Of a DNA stretch of 64,000 bases, positions 35,696 to 44,710 are shown in pieces. The notes under the pieces are model-generated. The model saw only the letters and a list, made by a program, of their open reading frames with translations. It was not told the origin of the DNA and did not search any database. Positions within the stretch are counted from its first letter, which is position 1; each line of letters opens with the position of its first letter. Origin of the DNA: an uncultured Sphingomonas sp. (GTDB lineage: Bacteria > Pseudomonadota > Alphaproteobacteria > Sphingomonadales > Sphingomonadaceae); contig NZ_CADCVZ010000036.1 in the NCBI RefSeq assembly GCF_902806265.1, positions 33,427 to 97,426 of the forward strand, written 5' to 3'. The position numbers and the translations under genes are program-made.

Positions 35696-37314
35696 CAATG
35701 GATCTCCTCGATGAGGGCAGCATAGGGTTCAAGCGCGTCGGCGAGAACCCGGCCTGTTTCGATCAGCGCGCCGTTGTGGCGGCGGAGTGGCGCCTCGACA
35801 TCGCTGAGGTTGAAGGTGCAGCGGACCGTCCGGCCGGCGTAGCTCCGCTCGAAGACGAGCAGCTGCGCGCTTGCCTCGCGGACCTCCAGCCGGCCCCAGC
35901 GCAGCGCGGGCGTGCGTCGGCGAAGCGCCAGCACCTCGCGGGTGAAGCTTAGTTGCGACCGCGGGTCGGCGCTCTGGCGGTCCACCGCAAGGACCGCGTG
36001 GTCAAGGCCGAACGGCAGCCACGGCTCACCGCTGGTGAAGCCGTGCCCCGGTGCGTTCCCCAGCCACGGCATCGGCGTGCGCACGCCGTCCCGGCTGAGC
36101 GTCTGCGGCCAATTGGCGATCGCTTCGGGATCCTTCAGCTGGTGGAACGGCACGTCCACCTGGGTCAGCCCCAGCTCCTCGCCCTGGAACAGGATGATCG
36201 ACCCCCGCAGCGAGGCCAGCAACAGCATCTTGGTCCGGGCGAACTGCTCCCGGTGCTCCGGCGCGACCCAGCGCGAGACGGCGCGCGGTGCGTCATGGTT
36301 CTCGAACGCCCAGCTCGGCCAGCCAACGTCCGGCGCGTCCGGCCAATGCTCGACCGTGCGCGCGACCAGCTCGGGAGTCAGGGCCTCCGCGTAGAGGTAA
36401 TCGAAGCCGTAAGCGCTGTGCAGCCGGCTGGGCCCGGCCGTATACTCATGCATCTCGGTCAGCGCCTGCTCGCCGCCGACTTCGGCCAGGGCGAAGCGGT
36501 CGCCGTAGCTGTCGATCACTTCGCGCAGCCGCTCCAGGAACAGCGCGATCTCAGGCTGCGACTGGTTGTGGATGTGGTGCTGGAAGTCGAACGGCCGCGT
36601 GCGCTTGATGGGGTTCGCGACCGGCGGATTATCCCGCAGCGCCGGGTCGCACATCATGAAATTGATCGCGTCGAAGCGGAAGCCGTCGACCCCACGGTCG
36701 AGCCAGAAGCGGGTGATGTCGAGCAGCGCTTCCTGCACTTGGAGGTGGCGGCAATCGAGCTGGGGCTGCTCGCGGAGGAAGTTGTGGTGAAAATATTGCT
36801 CGCGCCGCGCATCCCAGGTCCACGACGGACCGCCGAACACCGACTGCCAGTTGTTGGGCGGCGACCCGTCGGCCTTCGGGTCGGCCCAGACGTACCAGTC
36901 CGCCTTGCCGTTGCGCTGGTCGGAGCGGCTCTCGACGAACCAGGGATGCTGGTCGCTGGTATGCGAATAAACCTGGTCGATCAGGACCTTGAGGCCGAGC
37001 GCGTGGGCCCGCGCGACCACCGCATCGAAGTCGGCCAGGCTGCCGAAGATCGGATCGACCCCGCGGTAGTCGGCCACGTCGTAGCCGAAGTCCTTCATCG
37101 GCGATGTATAGAAAGGCGAGATCCAGATGCAGTCGACGCCCAAGCTCGCCACATGGTCGAGGTGCGTGGCGATGCCCCGCAGGTCGCCGACCCCGTCACC
37201 GTCCGAGTCCGCGAAGCTGCGCGGGTAGATCTGGTAGATCGCCGCGCCCTTCCACCACGGCTCGACCGCCGCAGCTTGCACGCGCTGCAGCGGCTCGGCG
37301 TTAGCGTGCGGCAT
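35695..37314 (-). CDS. GH13 alpha-glucosidase (oligo-1,6/maltose type), cytoplasmic
   Basis: 539 residues, typical of GH13 alpha-glucosidases. It shows AAIYQIYPRSFADSDGDGVG, the Ca-site-like DSDGDGVGDL, region I DQVYSHTSDQHPW, region II GFRFDAINF with the nucleophile Asp near 210, region III ALAEVGG with the acid Glu near 276, and region IV FENHDAPR. There is no signal peptide with the ATG at 37314, so it probably cuts maltose or maltodextrins inside the cell. The longer frame upstream is Arg-rich noise. It overlaps the amylase gene by 14 nt. Confidence 0.94.
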   Translation of the reverse strand: MPHANAEPLQRVQAAAVEPWWKGAAIYQIYPRSFADSDGDGVGDLRGIATHLDHVASLGVDCIWISPFYTSPMKDFGYDVADYRGVDPIFGSLADFDAVVARAHALGLKVLIDQVYSHTSDQHPWFVESRSDQRNGKADWYVWADPKADGSPPNNWQSVFGGPSWTWDARREQYFHHNFLREQPQLDCRHLQVQEALLDITRFWLDRGVDGFRFDAINFMMCDPALRDNPPVANPIKRTRPFDFQHHIHNQSQPEIALFLERLREVIDSYGDRFALAEVGGEQALTEMHEYTAGPSRLHSAYGFDYLYAEALTPELVARTVEHWPDAPDVGWPSWAFENHDAPRAVSRWVAPEHREQFARTKMLLLASLRGSIILFQGEELGLTQVDVPFHQLKDPEAIANWPQTLSRDGVRTPMPWLGNAPGHGFTSGEPWLPFGLDHAVLAVDRQSADPRSQLSFTREVLALRRRTPALRWGRLEVREASAQLLVFERSYAGRTVRCTFNLSDVEAPLRRHNGALIETGRVLADALEPYAALIEEIH

Positions 37315-39112
37315 GGCAGATGGCGTAGCCAAGCGGGGGCAGGCTGATGCGGAGGCTGCCCGGCGCCTGCGCGGCCGTCGGGCACGGACCTGCGAGCGCG
37401 CGGAAGGCTGTCGAACCGACATCGACCTGCACATTGCGCGCAATCGGCTGGGTACTGGTATTGACCATCATCACCACCTCCTCGTTGCCGAGCAGGCGCG
37501 AAAAGGCGAGCAGCCCGGGCGCGTCCTCCGTCGCCCGGACGAGGGTCGCTCCGCGGCGCAGGGCGGGCTGCGCCTTGCGGACGGCCGCAAGCTCCGCGAT
37601 CAACCGGTACAGCGGGTGATTGGGGTCGAAGTTCTCCCCGGCCGTCGTGCGCTCGGACCCGAGCAGGTCGTTGTCGTTGTAGCTTGCGACCCGTGACGAG
37701 AACAGCGTCTCGCGCGAGTCCTGGTCACCACCGTCGCCAACGAACCCCTGCTCGTCCCCCGAGTAGATGGTGGGAACGCCGCGCGCCGTCATCATCAGCA
37801 CATGGCCAAGCATCACCCGCTTGAGCAGCTCATCCGCGCTCGCGTTGGGATTGGCCTGCCGGACGTAAAAGGCGAAGCGACCCTGGTCGTGGTTGCCGAG
37901 GAAGGTCGGCAGCTGCTTGGCCCGCTCCTCGCCGCCGGCGTACAGCACGTCCTGGCTGAAGAACTCGCGCCAGATCTCGGTCGGCTGGTTGCTGGCGACG
38001 CTGCGCAGCACCGCCTGCTTGAAGGCGAAGTCGAGCACGCTCGGCAGCCGGTCGCGGATCGTGTGCTTGGCTAGGACGCCAGGCTGGAAGTCGTCGCTCG
38101 CGACCTCGCCGAAGATGTGGAAGTTGGGGATGCCGCGCGCCTTCGCCCGCTCCAGCATCGCCGGCGCGAACGCTTGCCAGAACTCCGGATTGACGTGCCG
38201 CGCGGTATCGATGCGGAAGCCGTCGATCCCGAAGCGGTCGATCCACGAGCCGAAGACGTCGATCATGCCGGCGACCACCCGCGGGTTCTCCGTCATCAGG
38301 TCATCGAGGCCGACGAAGTCGCCCAGGTCGTTCGACTCCCCGCGGAACACGGTGTCGCCGCGGTTGTGGTAGTAGATCGGGTCATTGAGCCAGGCGGGCA
38401 CCTTCACGCTGCGCTCAGCCGGCGCGACCTTGACCGTGTAGGCGTAGTTGGGATCGGTCAGCCGCGCGAAGTTCTCCGCGGTGCCGACCTGGTGGCCGAG
38501 GAAGCCTCCATTGATCCGGGCGCCCGTCACCCCGCCGCGGGTCTGGTAGGGATAGTCCGCGATGCTGCGGTAAGTGCACTCACCCCGGCCCTCGCATTCG
38601 GCAAAGTAGAGGACATCCGCCGTGTGGTTGGCGATGATGTCCATGTAGACCTTCATGCCCCGCGCGTGAGCCGCGTCGACCAGCGCCTTGAAGTCGGCGT
38701 TGGTGCCGAGGTGCGGGTCGACCTGGGTGAAGTCGGTTACCCAATAGCCGTGGTAGCCTGAGCTCTCGCGGCCCGGCGGCCCCTGCACCGGCTTGTTCTT
38801 GAAGATGGGTGCCACCCACAGGGCGGTCACGCCCATGCCTTGCAGGTAATCGAGCCGCTTCAGCAGCCCGCGGAGATCACCGCCATGATAGAAGCCCTTG
38901 TGCGTCGGGTCGAAGCCATGGGCCAACCGCCCACCGCGGATGCCGCCCGTGTCGTTGCGCTTGTCGCCGTTCTCGAAGCGGTCGGGCAGCAGGAAGTAGA
39001 TGATCTCGTCCTCCGGCAAGCGGGCGCGCACGGCGCCAATGTCCTGCGCCGGGGCGGGAGCCGCCGCGGTGGCTGCGATGCTTGCTGCGAGTGAAAGCAA
39101 TAAGCGCTTCAT
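37301..39112 (-). CDS. Secreted GH13 alpha-amylase/neopullulanase-like enzyme
   Basis: 603 residues with a signal peptide ([22 protein letters not shown]). The catalytic barrel has DEIIYFLLPDRFENGDKRND, DIIANHTAD (I), GFRIDTARH with the nucleophile near residue 300 (II), HIFGEVASD with the acid near 334 (III) and LGNHDQGRF (IV). The C-terminal beta domain ends PLGYAICHA. It should trim starch or maltodextrin in the periplasm. ATG 39112 is chosen because only it gives a proper signal; it lies 13 nt after halogenase B. Confidence 0.94.
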   Translation of the reverse strand: MKRLLLSLAASIAATAAAPAPAQDIGAVRARLPEDEIIYFLLPDRFENGDKRNDTGGIRGGRLAHGFDPTHKGFYHGGDLRGLLKRLDYLQGMGVTALWVAPIFKNKPVQGPPGRESSGYHGYWVTDFTQVDPHLGTNADFKALVDAAHARGMKVYMDIIANHTADVLYFAECEGRGECTYRSIADYPYQTRGGVTGARINGGFLGHQVGTAENFARLTDPNYAYTVKVAPAERSVKVPAWLNDPIYYHNRGDTVFRGESNDLGDFVGLDDLMTENPRVVAGMIDVFGSWIDRFGIDGFRIDTARHVNPEFWQAFAPAMLERAKARGIPNFHIFGEVASDDFQPGVLAKHTIRDRLPSVLDFAFKQAVLRSVASNQPTEIWREFFSQDVLYAGGEERAKQLPTFLGNHDQGRFAFYVRQANPNASADELLKRVMLGHVLMMTARGVPTIYSGDEQGFVGDGGDQDSRETLFSSRVASYNDNDLLGSERTTAGENFDPNHPLYRLIAELAAVRKAQPALRRGATLVRATEDAPGLLAFSRLLGNEEVVMMVNTSTQPIARNVQVDVGSTAFRALAGPCPTAAQAPGSLRISLPPLGYAICHAAR

Positions 39113-39125
39113 TCCTGATCCTTCT

Positions 39126-40628
39126 TCAACTCGCCACCACCTGTCGTACCGCCTCCGCATGGGTCGGCATCGCCGCGGCCCTGCGCAGGTAAGCGTCGCG
39201 CAGCGACTTGAGGTAGCCGGCAAGCTCCTCACCCTCGACCTGGTCGGCCAGCGGATGCCAGTCGGCCGGCAGCACGTCCTGCCCGATCAGCACCTGCGCC
39301 CAGCCCTCCTCGGTGAATAGTTCCTCGTGCTCGCGGTGCAGTCGGCCCGACGCGCGCCAAGGCTCCAGCTTCTCCGTCAGGCTGTCGGGCACCGCCATGT
39401 TGCGGCACGCATCCCAGAATGGCTCGCCCACCCGGCCGTTGGCCTTGTAGTGGAGCACGATGAAGTCGCGGATGCGCTCCCATTCGAGCGCGGTCAGCCG
39501 ATTGAACTCGGCTCGGTCGGTGGGCTCAACCCAGCTGCGGGGGAAGTATGTCAGCAGCCGCGCGATGCCCGATTGCACCAGGTGGAGGCTGGTCGACTCG
39601 AGCGGCTCCATGAACCCTGCCGCAAGCCCCAGCGCAACGCAGTTCCCCGACCAGAACTCCGCTCGCCGGCCGGTGGTGAAGCGCAGCGGACGCGGCTGGT
39701 CGAGCGGCTCCCCGTCGAGATTGGCGAGCAGCACCGCCGCTGCCTCGTCGTCGCTGGTGTAGGCATCGCAGTAGACGTGCCCGTTGCCCGTGCGATGCTG
39801 CAGCGGGATGCGCCACTGCCACCCCGCGGGCCGCGCAAGCGACTGGGTATATGGGCGGAACGCCTCGCTGCGGGCGCAGGGCACGGCCAGTGCGCGGTTG
39901 CACGGCAGGCTGCTGGACCAGTCGAGGTACTTGCTGCCCAGCGCCTCACCGATCAGCATTCCGCGGAAGCCCGTGCAGTCGATGAACAGGTCGCCCTCGA
40001 TGCGCCGCTCGCCATCGAACAGCAGCGCCGCGATGTCCCCGGTCTCGCGATCGCGCTCGACCCGTTCGATCGTGCCCTCGACCCGGGTGACGCCGTTGGC
40101 CTCGGCGAAGCGTCGCAGAAAGGCGGCGTAGAGCAAGGCGTCGAAGTGAAAGGCATAAACGAGGTCGGGCAACGCTCCAGCACGTCCTCCGCCTGCTGCT
40201 CGTCCCAGCCGCCCGGCGCGCGCCGCCGTTTCGTTGAGCGAGTAGGCGCCATAGTCCTCGCCCAGCCCACTCGCCCGCGCCTTGCGCCACAGGTGATGGA
40301 ACGGCACGAGGCCCAGACCGCGGCCGACCGGCCCGAAGGCGTGCATGTAGCGGTGGCTGCGGCGGGTCCAGCCGTCGAACTCGATCCCCAGCTTGTAGGT
40401 CGCCTCCGTGGCCGCGACGAACTGGCGCTCGTCGATCCCGAGGCTGCGGTTGAACAGGTGGATCTGCGGGATCGTCGCTTCGCCGACGCCTACCGTGCCG
40501 ATGGCTTCCGACTCCACCAGCGTGACCTGGTAGCGGCTGTCGAGGAACCGGCCGAGCGCGGCCGCGGCCATCCACCCGGCGCTGCCGCCGCCCGCGATCA
40601 CGATCCTGCTGACCGGCCCTGAGCTCAT
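39126..40628 (-). CDS. Flavin-dependent tryptophan-halogenase family protein B
   Basis: 500 residues. The FAD loop is IVIAGGGSAGWMAAAAL, and Lys79 is in EATYKLGIEFDGW, at the same number as in PrnA and RebH. GWQWRIPL is the WxWxIP motif and GFMEPLESTSLH retains the Glu-Ser pair. All named active-site features of flavin halogenases are therefore present. It is only distantly similar to halogenase A of the same chain. It follows the TonB receptor by 68 nt and a hairpin. The substrate is unknown; sphingomonad relatives that sit beside TonB receptors halogenate indoles in vitro. Confidence 0.93.
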   Translation of the reverse strand: MSSGPVSRIVIAGGGSAGWMAAAALGRFLDSRYQVTLVESEAIGTVGVGEATIPQIHLFNRSLGIDERQFVAATEATYKLGIEFDGWTRRSHRYMHAFGPVGRGLGLVPFHHLWRKARASGLGEDYGAYSLNETAARAGRLGRAAGGGRAGALPDLVYAFHFDALLYAAFLRRFAEANGVTRVEGTIERVERDRETGDIAALLFDGERRIEGDLFIDCTGFRGMLIGEALGSKYLDWSSSLPCNRALAVPCARSEAFRPYTQSLARPAGWQWRIPLQHRTGNGHVYCDAYTSDDEAAAVLLANLDGEPLDQPRPLRFTTGRRAEFWSGNCVALGLAAGFMEPLESTSLHLVQSGIARLLTYFPRSWVEPTDRAEFNRLTALEWERIRDFIVLHYKANGRVGEPFWDACRNMAVPDSLTEKLEPWRASGRLHREHEELFTEEGWAQVLIGQDVLPADWHPLADQVEGEELAGYLKSLRDAYLRRAAAMPTHAEAVRQVVAS

Positions 40629-40651
40629 CGCCTCCGCCGCTTACTGGCCCG

Positions 40652-40680
40652 GGGATCCGCCGGCGTCGCGCGGCGGACCC
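40652..40680 (-). terminator. Intercistronic hairpin between TonB receptor and halogenase B
   Basis: On the minus strand GGGTCCGCCG pairs with CGGCGGATCCC (one bulged base). There is no T-run. In this place it may protect the 3' end of the receptor message and lower expression of the genes after it. Confidence 0.45.
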
Positions 40681-40696
40681 TCATTTGGCTGACAGA

Positions 40697-43528
40697 TCAG
40701 AACTTGTAGGTGAAGCCCGCGAGGAAGCGCCGCCCGTAGCTCTGATAGTCGATGACGGTCAGCGGCCGATCGGGTTCGGCCAAGGAGCCGAAGCGCTCAT
40801 CCGTCAGGTTCTGCCCCTGAAGGTACAGCGACAGCCCCTGGAACGACGAGCCCTCCCCGAAGTCATAGCCGACCTGCGCATCGACGATCGTCTCCTTGAG
40901 CGCGTTGCGGCGCTGCGTCGAGCCGCCGAACGCGACGAAGTCCCCAAGGAAGCCGGTCCGGTGCCGCACGCTGCCGCGGGCATTGAAGCCGTACCGTTCG
41001 AAGAACAGCGTGCCGTTGGCCACCCACTTGGAATAGCCGGGGATCTGTTGGACGTCTCCGTCCGGATTGCGCACCCTGGTCTTGGTGTAGCCCACGCCGC
41101 CGGTGAAGCCGAAGCCCTCCAGGATCGGCGTGACGAGCCCAAAGGGCAAGGTCCCGGCGAGCTCGGCACCGTACAGCTTGCCTCCGCCCACGTTGGTCGG
41201 CGCCGTGAGGAAACCTACGGTATCCGGCGGGATCGGCCCGCTGGACGGCGGCGGGTAGGCCGCATAGTCGAACTCGAACTGACGAGTAAGAATGAAGTCC
41301 TTCAGCTTTTTGTGGAACAGCTGCAAGGCGATGTAGCCGGACCCGCCGAAGTATTTTTCGATGTTGAAGTCGACAGCGCGGGCGCGATACGGCTGCAGCG
41401 TCGGATTGCCGCCGCTGCCGTCGTAGGTCGGCACACCGTTGATGAAGATGGCGCCATAGCTGATCGCCGAGCGCAGGTCGTCCAACCGCGGCCGCTGCAT
41501 CTGCTTGGACGCCGCGAACCGGACGACAAAGTCGTTCGGGAAGCGCGCGGACAGGTTCAGCGCGGGCAGCACATCGGTGTACTTGTCGCCGGCACTGACA
41601 TCGACCTGCGTGCCGCTGAGGAAGGCGATGCCGCTTGACGACTGATCGGTCCGCACGACCTGCACACCAATGTTGCCAGTCAACTGCGCAGCGCCAAGCT
41701 CCGCATCGATGTTGGCCTGGACATAGCCGGTGAGCAGCTTCTCCTTGATGTTGTAAGCCTTGGCCGGGATGTCATTGGAAACGTTGGGATCAAGCACCAA
41801 CACGCCATCGTCGAGCAGCTCCCGCGGGTCGTAGCTGACGATCGGGCCGAGCCCGAGGTACCCGAGGTTGGTCGGTCGCAGCAGATACTGCTCCGGTATG
41901 TCCGCGATCGTGGCCCCACCCGGCAGTCCGACAAAGAACTCGTCGGGGGTGAGCCGCTTGTTGCGATCGGTGAGGTTCACACCGATCTTGACGCCGCTCA
42001 GGAAACCGATCTCGGGCAGTTCCCGCTCCAGTTCGGCGCGGTACTGCTTGAGGTCGTCCTTGATGATCCGGTTGTTGTAATAGCCTGCCTGCACGCGGCT
42101 ACCGCCCCAGCCCAGCGGGTCAGTCAGCCGGATGAGGTTAGGGTCGCTATAGTCCAGTGTCGGGTCGAACTCGCAACCTGTCCGCCCGCACTCGAAGCCG
42201 AGGGTATCGGTCGGATCGATCTGCGGAGTGCCGGCCGGACCCGATACCCAATTGTAGCCGGTACCCGAATAGCTTTCGATGCTCAGCTCCTCGCGGTCGG
42301 TGCGCGACCAGCCGAAGTCGACGAAGCCTTTCCATGCTCCGCCATTGTCGAACGCGGCGTTCAGGCCGAAGGAATAGAGATCGGCCTTGCGGTTGAAGAT
42401 GTCGTTGCGAACCACGCCTTGAACGTTCTCCAGCGTTCCGCGGACATATTGATCGTCCTCGACCTCGAAGGTCGTGGGATCCCCCGTGGTGCCGAAGAAG
42501 CTGACCGGCAGCTCGATGCCACGCTTGAACTGGTCGTCATCGAAGTGGCTGTAGAAGCCGTCGGCCGTCAGCTTGATCGCGTCGGTGGGACGCGCCTGCA
42601 CCGTCGCATTGACGCCGAAGCGCTTGAGGTCGGTCGAGGTGACGAACGACTTGAAGCCGGACGGCAGCAGGTTGCCCGTGTCATCCGGCGTGAAGAAGCC
42701 CCACGCGTTATATTCCTGCGTCTGGTAGGGCTCGTCCAGGTAGGACGCCGCGACCGCCACGCCCAGCCGGTCGTCGGCGAACTGATCGACGTAGGTCGCG
42801 TTGACCCGGTAGCCCTTGTCCCTTGAGCCGGCGTTCAGCTTGCCGAGGTCGGTGTAGCTGCCACGCGCGCCGATCGCGACGACGCGCTTGCCGAAGTCGA
42901 TCGGCCGGATCGTGCGAAGGTCGACCGTGCCGACCAGCCCCTGCCCGACCAGGCTTGCCGCGGGGGTCTTGTAGACCACGACCTGGTTGATGATCTCCGA
43001 CGGGTATTGGTCGAATTCGACGCCGCGATTGTCGTTGGTCGAAGTCTGCTCACGGCCGTTAAGCAGTGTCTGCGAGAAGTCCGGGCCGAACCCGCGGATG
43101 GAGATTACGTTCGCGCGACCCTGGGTACGCTGCGACGCAATGCCGGGCAGGCGTGCGATCGACTCACCGATAGATGCGTCCGGCAGCTTGCCGATGTCTT
43201 CAGCGGTCACCGATTCGACGATCTGCTCCTGGCGCTTCTTGGTATTCACCGCGCTCTGCAGAGCGGCGCGGAAGCCGGTAACCACGATCTCCTGGTTCGC
43301 TGCTTCTTCCTCACCGGTCGGCGGAGCCGGCGAAGCGGCGTCGTCCCGCGCCTGGTCTTCGGCAACCGTGTCGGCACCCGTGACCGGCGAGGTCTGCGTC
43401 TCCTGCGTGGTGGTGACGGAGGTGCCCGCATCCTGCGCCGCCGCGGGGCTTGCGCCAAGCATCAGCGCGCACCCGAGAGCCAAGCTGCTCGCCCCGGCCA
43501 GGCGCGCCCGCATAAACGTCGCAGTCAT
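40697..43528 (-). CDS. TonB-dependent outer-membrane receptor (likely maltodextrin)
   Basis: 943 residues. The signal peptide ends SPAAAQ. The TonB box region is QEIVVTGFRAAL, then a plug domain (LPDASIGESIARLPGI, RGFGPDFSQTLLNGREQ). The 22-strand barrel ends in the C-terminal Phe of RRFLAGFTYKF. It belongs to the large Xanthomonas/Caulobacter receptor group that takes up oligosaccharides. The substrate is inferred from the following amylase and glucosidase genes. ATG 43528 has AGGAGA 7 nt upstream. A perfect 16-bp operator lies 51 nt before the start. Confidence 0.94.
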   Translation of the reverse strand: MTATFMRARLAGASSLALGCALMLGASPAAAQDAGTSVTTTQETQTSPVTGADTVAEDQARDDAASPAPPTGEEEAANQEIVVTGFRAALQSAVNTKKRQEQIVESVTAEDIGKLPDASIGESIARLPGIASQRTQGRANVISIRGFGPDFSQTLLNGREQTSTNDNRGVEFDQYPSEIINQVVVYKTPAASLVGQGLVGTVDLRTIRPIDFGKRVVAIGARGSYTDLGKLNAGSRDKGYRVNATYVDQFADDRLGVAVAASYLDEPYQTQEYNAWGFFTPDDTGNLLPSGFKSFVTSTDLKRFGVNATVQARPTDAIKLTADGFYSHFDDDQFKRGIELPVSFFGTTGDPTTFEVEDDQYVRGTLENVQGVVRNDIFNRKADLYSFGLNAAFDNGGAWKGFVDFGWSRTDREELSIESYSGTGYNWVSGPAGTPQIDPTDTLGFECGRTGCEFDPTLDYSDPNLIRLTDPLGWGGSRVQAGYYNNRIIKDDLKQYRAELERELPEIGFLSGVKIGVNLTDRNKRLTPDEFFVGLPGGATIADIPEQYLLRPTNLGYLGLGPIVSYDPRELLDDGVLVLDPNVSNDIPAKAYNIKEKLLTGYVQANIDAELGAAQLTGNIGVQVVRTDQSSSGIAFLSGTQVDVSAGDKYTDVLPALNLSARFPNDFVVRFAASKQMQRPRLDDLRSAISYGAIFINGVPTYDGSGGNPTLQPYRARAVDFNIEKYFGGSGYIALQLFHKKLKDFILTRQFEFDYAAYPPPSSGPIPPDTVGFLTAPTNVGGGKLYGAELAGTLPFGLVTPILEGFGFTGGVGYTKTRVRNPDGDVQQIPGYSKWVANGTLFFERYGFNARGSVRHRTGFLGDFVAFGGSTQRRNALKETIVDAQVGYDFGEGSSFQGLSLYLQGQNLTDERFGSLAEPDRPLTVIDYQSYGRRFLAGFTYKF

Positions 43529-43578
43529 TGTTTGTTCTCCTGTACCTGCGGCGCCGAACGGACCGCAGCCCTCCATCC

Positions 43579-43594
43579 CGTGGTTGCAACCACG
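43579..43594. promoter_or_regulatory. LacI-type operator palindrome upstream of the TonB receptor
   Basis: CGTGGTTGCAACCACG is a perfect 16-bp palindrome. It sits between the divergent receptor and lacI genes, 51 nt from the receptor start and 87 nt from the regulator start. Its symmetry and GTTGCAAC centre fit a LacI-family site, probably for the adjacent regulator. Confidence 0.65.
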
Positions 43595-43650
43595 TTACAG
43601 CCCAAGACTACCAGCCAATTACGGGAGCGAAATGGGGGGCTTGGCTATAC

Positions 43651-43658
43651 ATACGTAT
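43651..43658. promoter_or_regulatory. Short palindrome ATACGTAT before lacI
   Basis: A perfect 8-bp palindrome with a central CG, 23 nt before the regulator start. It could be a second, weaker autoregulatory operator. Eight base pairs can occur by chance. Confidence 0.25.
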
Positions 43659-43680
43659 TCACCTCTCCTAGGCTTCGCTT

Positions 43681-44700
43681 GTGCCGAACCGGCGTCCCAC
43701 TTCCTTCGACATCGCGGCCCTGGCTGGCGTGTCGCAGCCCACTGTGTCGCGGGCATTGTGCGGCAATCCCGCGGTCAGTGCGGAAACGCGGGCGCGTGTT
43801 TTCGCCGCCGCCGAGCAGCTTAACTACAAGGTCGACAAGAACGCTTCGGGCCTCCGCCGCCGGCAGGCGCTGACGCTGGCGGCCCTGTTCTTTGAGGATC
43901 CCACGCCCGACGATACGCTGATCAACCCCTTCTACCTGTCGATGCTGGGCGCCATGGTCCGCGCCTGCGCGGCGCGGGGCTACGACCTCCTGATCAGCTT
44001 CCAGCAGCTCAGCGACGATTGGCACGTCGACTATGAGGACAGCCGCAAGGCCGACGGGATCATTCTGCTCGGCTACGGCGACTATCTGCTGCACCGGCCG
44101 CGGCTGGAACAGCTGGTCGCGCATGGCACGCACTTCATCTGCTGGGGCAATCCGCGGGCGGCGGAGTTTGGCGCGGTGGTCGGGTCGGACAACGAAGGGG
44201 GTGGTTACGCCGCGACCCGCCACCTGCTTGGGCTCGGGCGGCGGCGGATCGCCTTTCTCGGCACGGCCACCGAAGCATACCCGGAGTTCCTCCATCGCCG
44301 GCAGGGCTATTGCCGCGCGCTGGAGGAAGCTGGCTTGCCGGTCGAGGAGAGTCTATCGGTGCCCGCGGGCCCAAGCGAAGCCGAAGGACGTGCGGCCGTT
44401 GCGGAGCTGGCCCGCCGCGGCCCGCTGCCCGAGGCCGTTTTCGCCTCATCCGACCTCGCGGCGATCGGGGCAATGCACGCGTTGGCGGAACTTGGGCTTC
44501 AGGTTCCCCAAGACGTGTCGGTGATCGGCTTCGACGACCTTGCCGCGGCCGGCTACGCCAACCCCCCGCTGACCACGGTGGCGCAGGACGCCAAGGCGGC
44601 GGGCGCCGCGCTGGTCGACGCGCTGATTGAGCGGATCGAGAACGGGCAGACCGCCTGCCGGCTGCTGCCCGTCCAGCTTAAGGTACGCGGCTCGGCCTAG
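43681..44700 (+). CDS. LacI-family transcriptional regulator
   Basis: 339 residues. The N-terminal helix-turn-helix and hinge read FDIAALAGVSQPTVSRALCGN. A periplasmic-binding-protein-like sensor domain follows, with GVDRIGF-type signatures replaced here by FASSDLAAIGAMHAL and DVSVIGFDDLAAAGYANPPL. It is likely to repress the divergent TonB receptor and glycosidase genes until a maltose-like sugar binds. GTG 43681 is the start because the helix-turn-helix begins a few residues later. It converges on the MFS gene 10 nt away. Confidence 0.93.
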   Translation: MPNRRPTSFDIAALAGVSQPTVSRALCGNPAVSAETRARVFAAAEQLNYKVDKNASGLRRRQALTLAALFFEDPTPDDTLINPFYLSMLGAMVRACAARGYDLLISFQQLSDDWHVDYEDSRKADGIILLGYGDYLLHRPRLEQLVAHGTHFICWGNPRAAEFGAVVGSDNEGGGYAATRHLLGLGRRRIAFLGTATEAYPEFLHRRQGYCRALEEAGLPVEESLSVPAGPSEAEGRAAVAELARRGPLPEAVFASSDLAAIGAMHALAELGLQVPQDVSVIGFDDLAAAGYANPPLTTVAQDAKAAGAALVDALIERIENGQTACRLLPVQLKVRGSA

Positions 44701-44710
44701 GGTCCAGACC

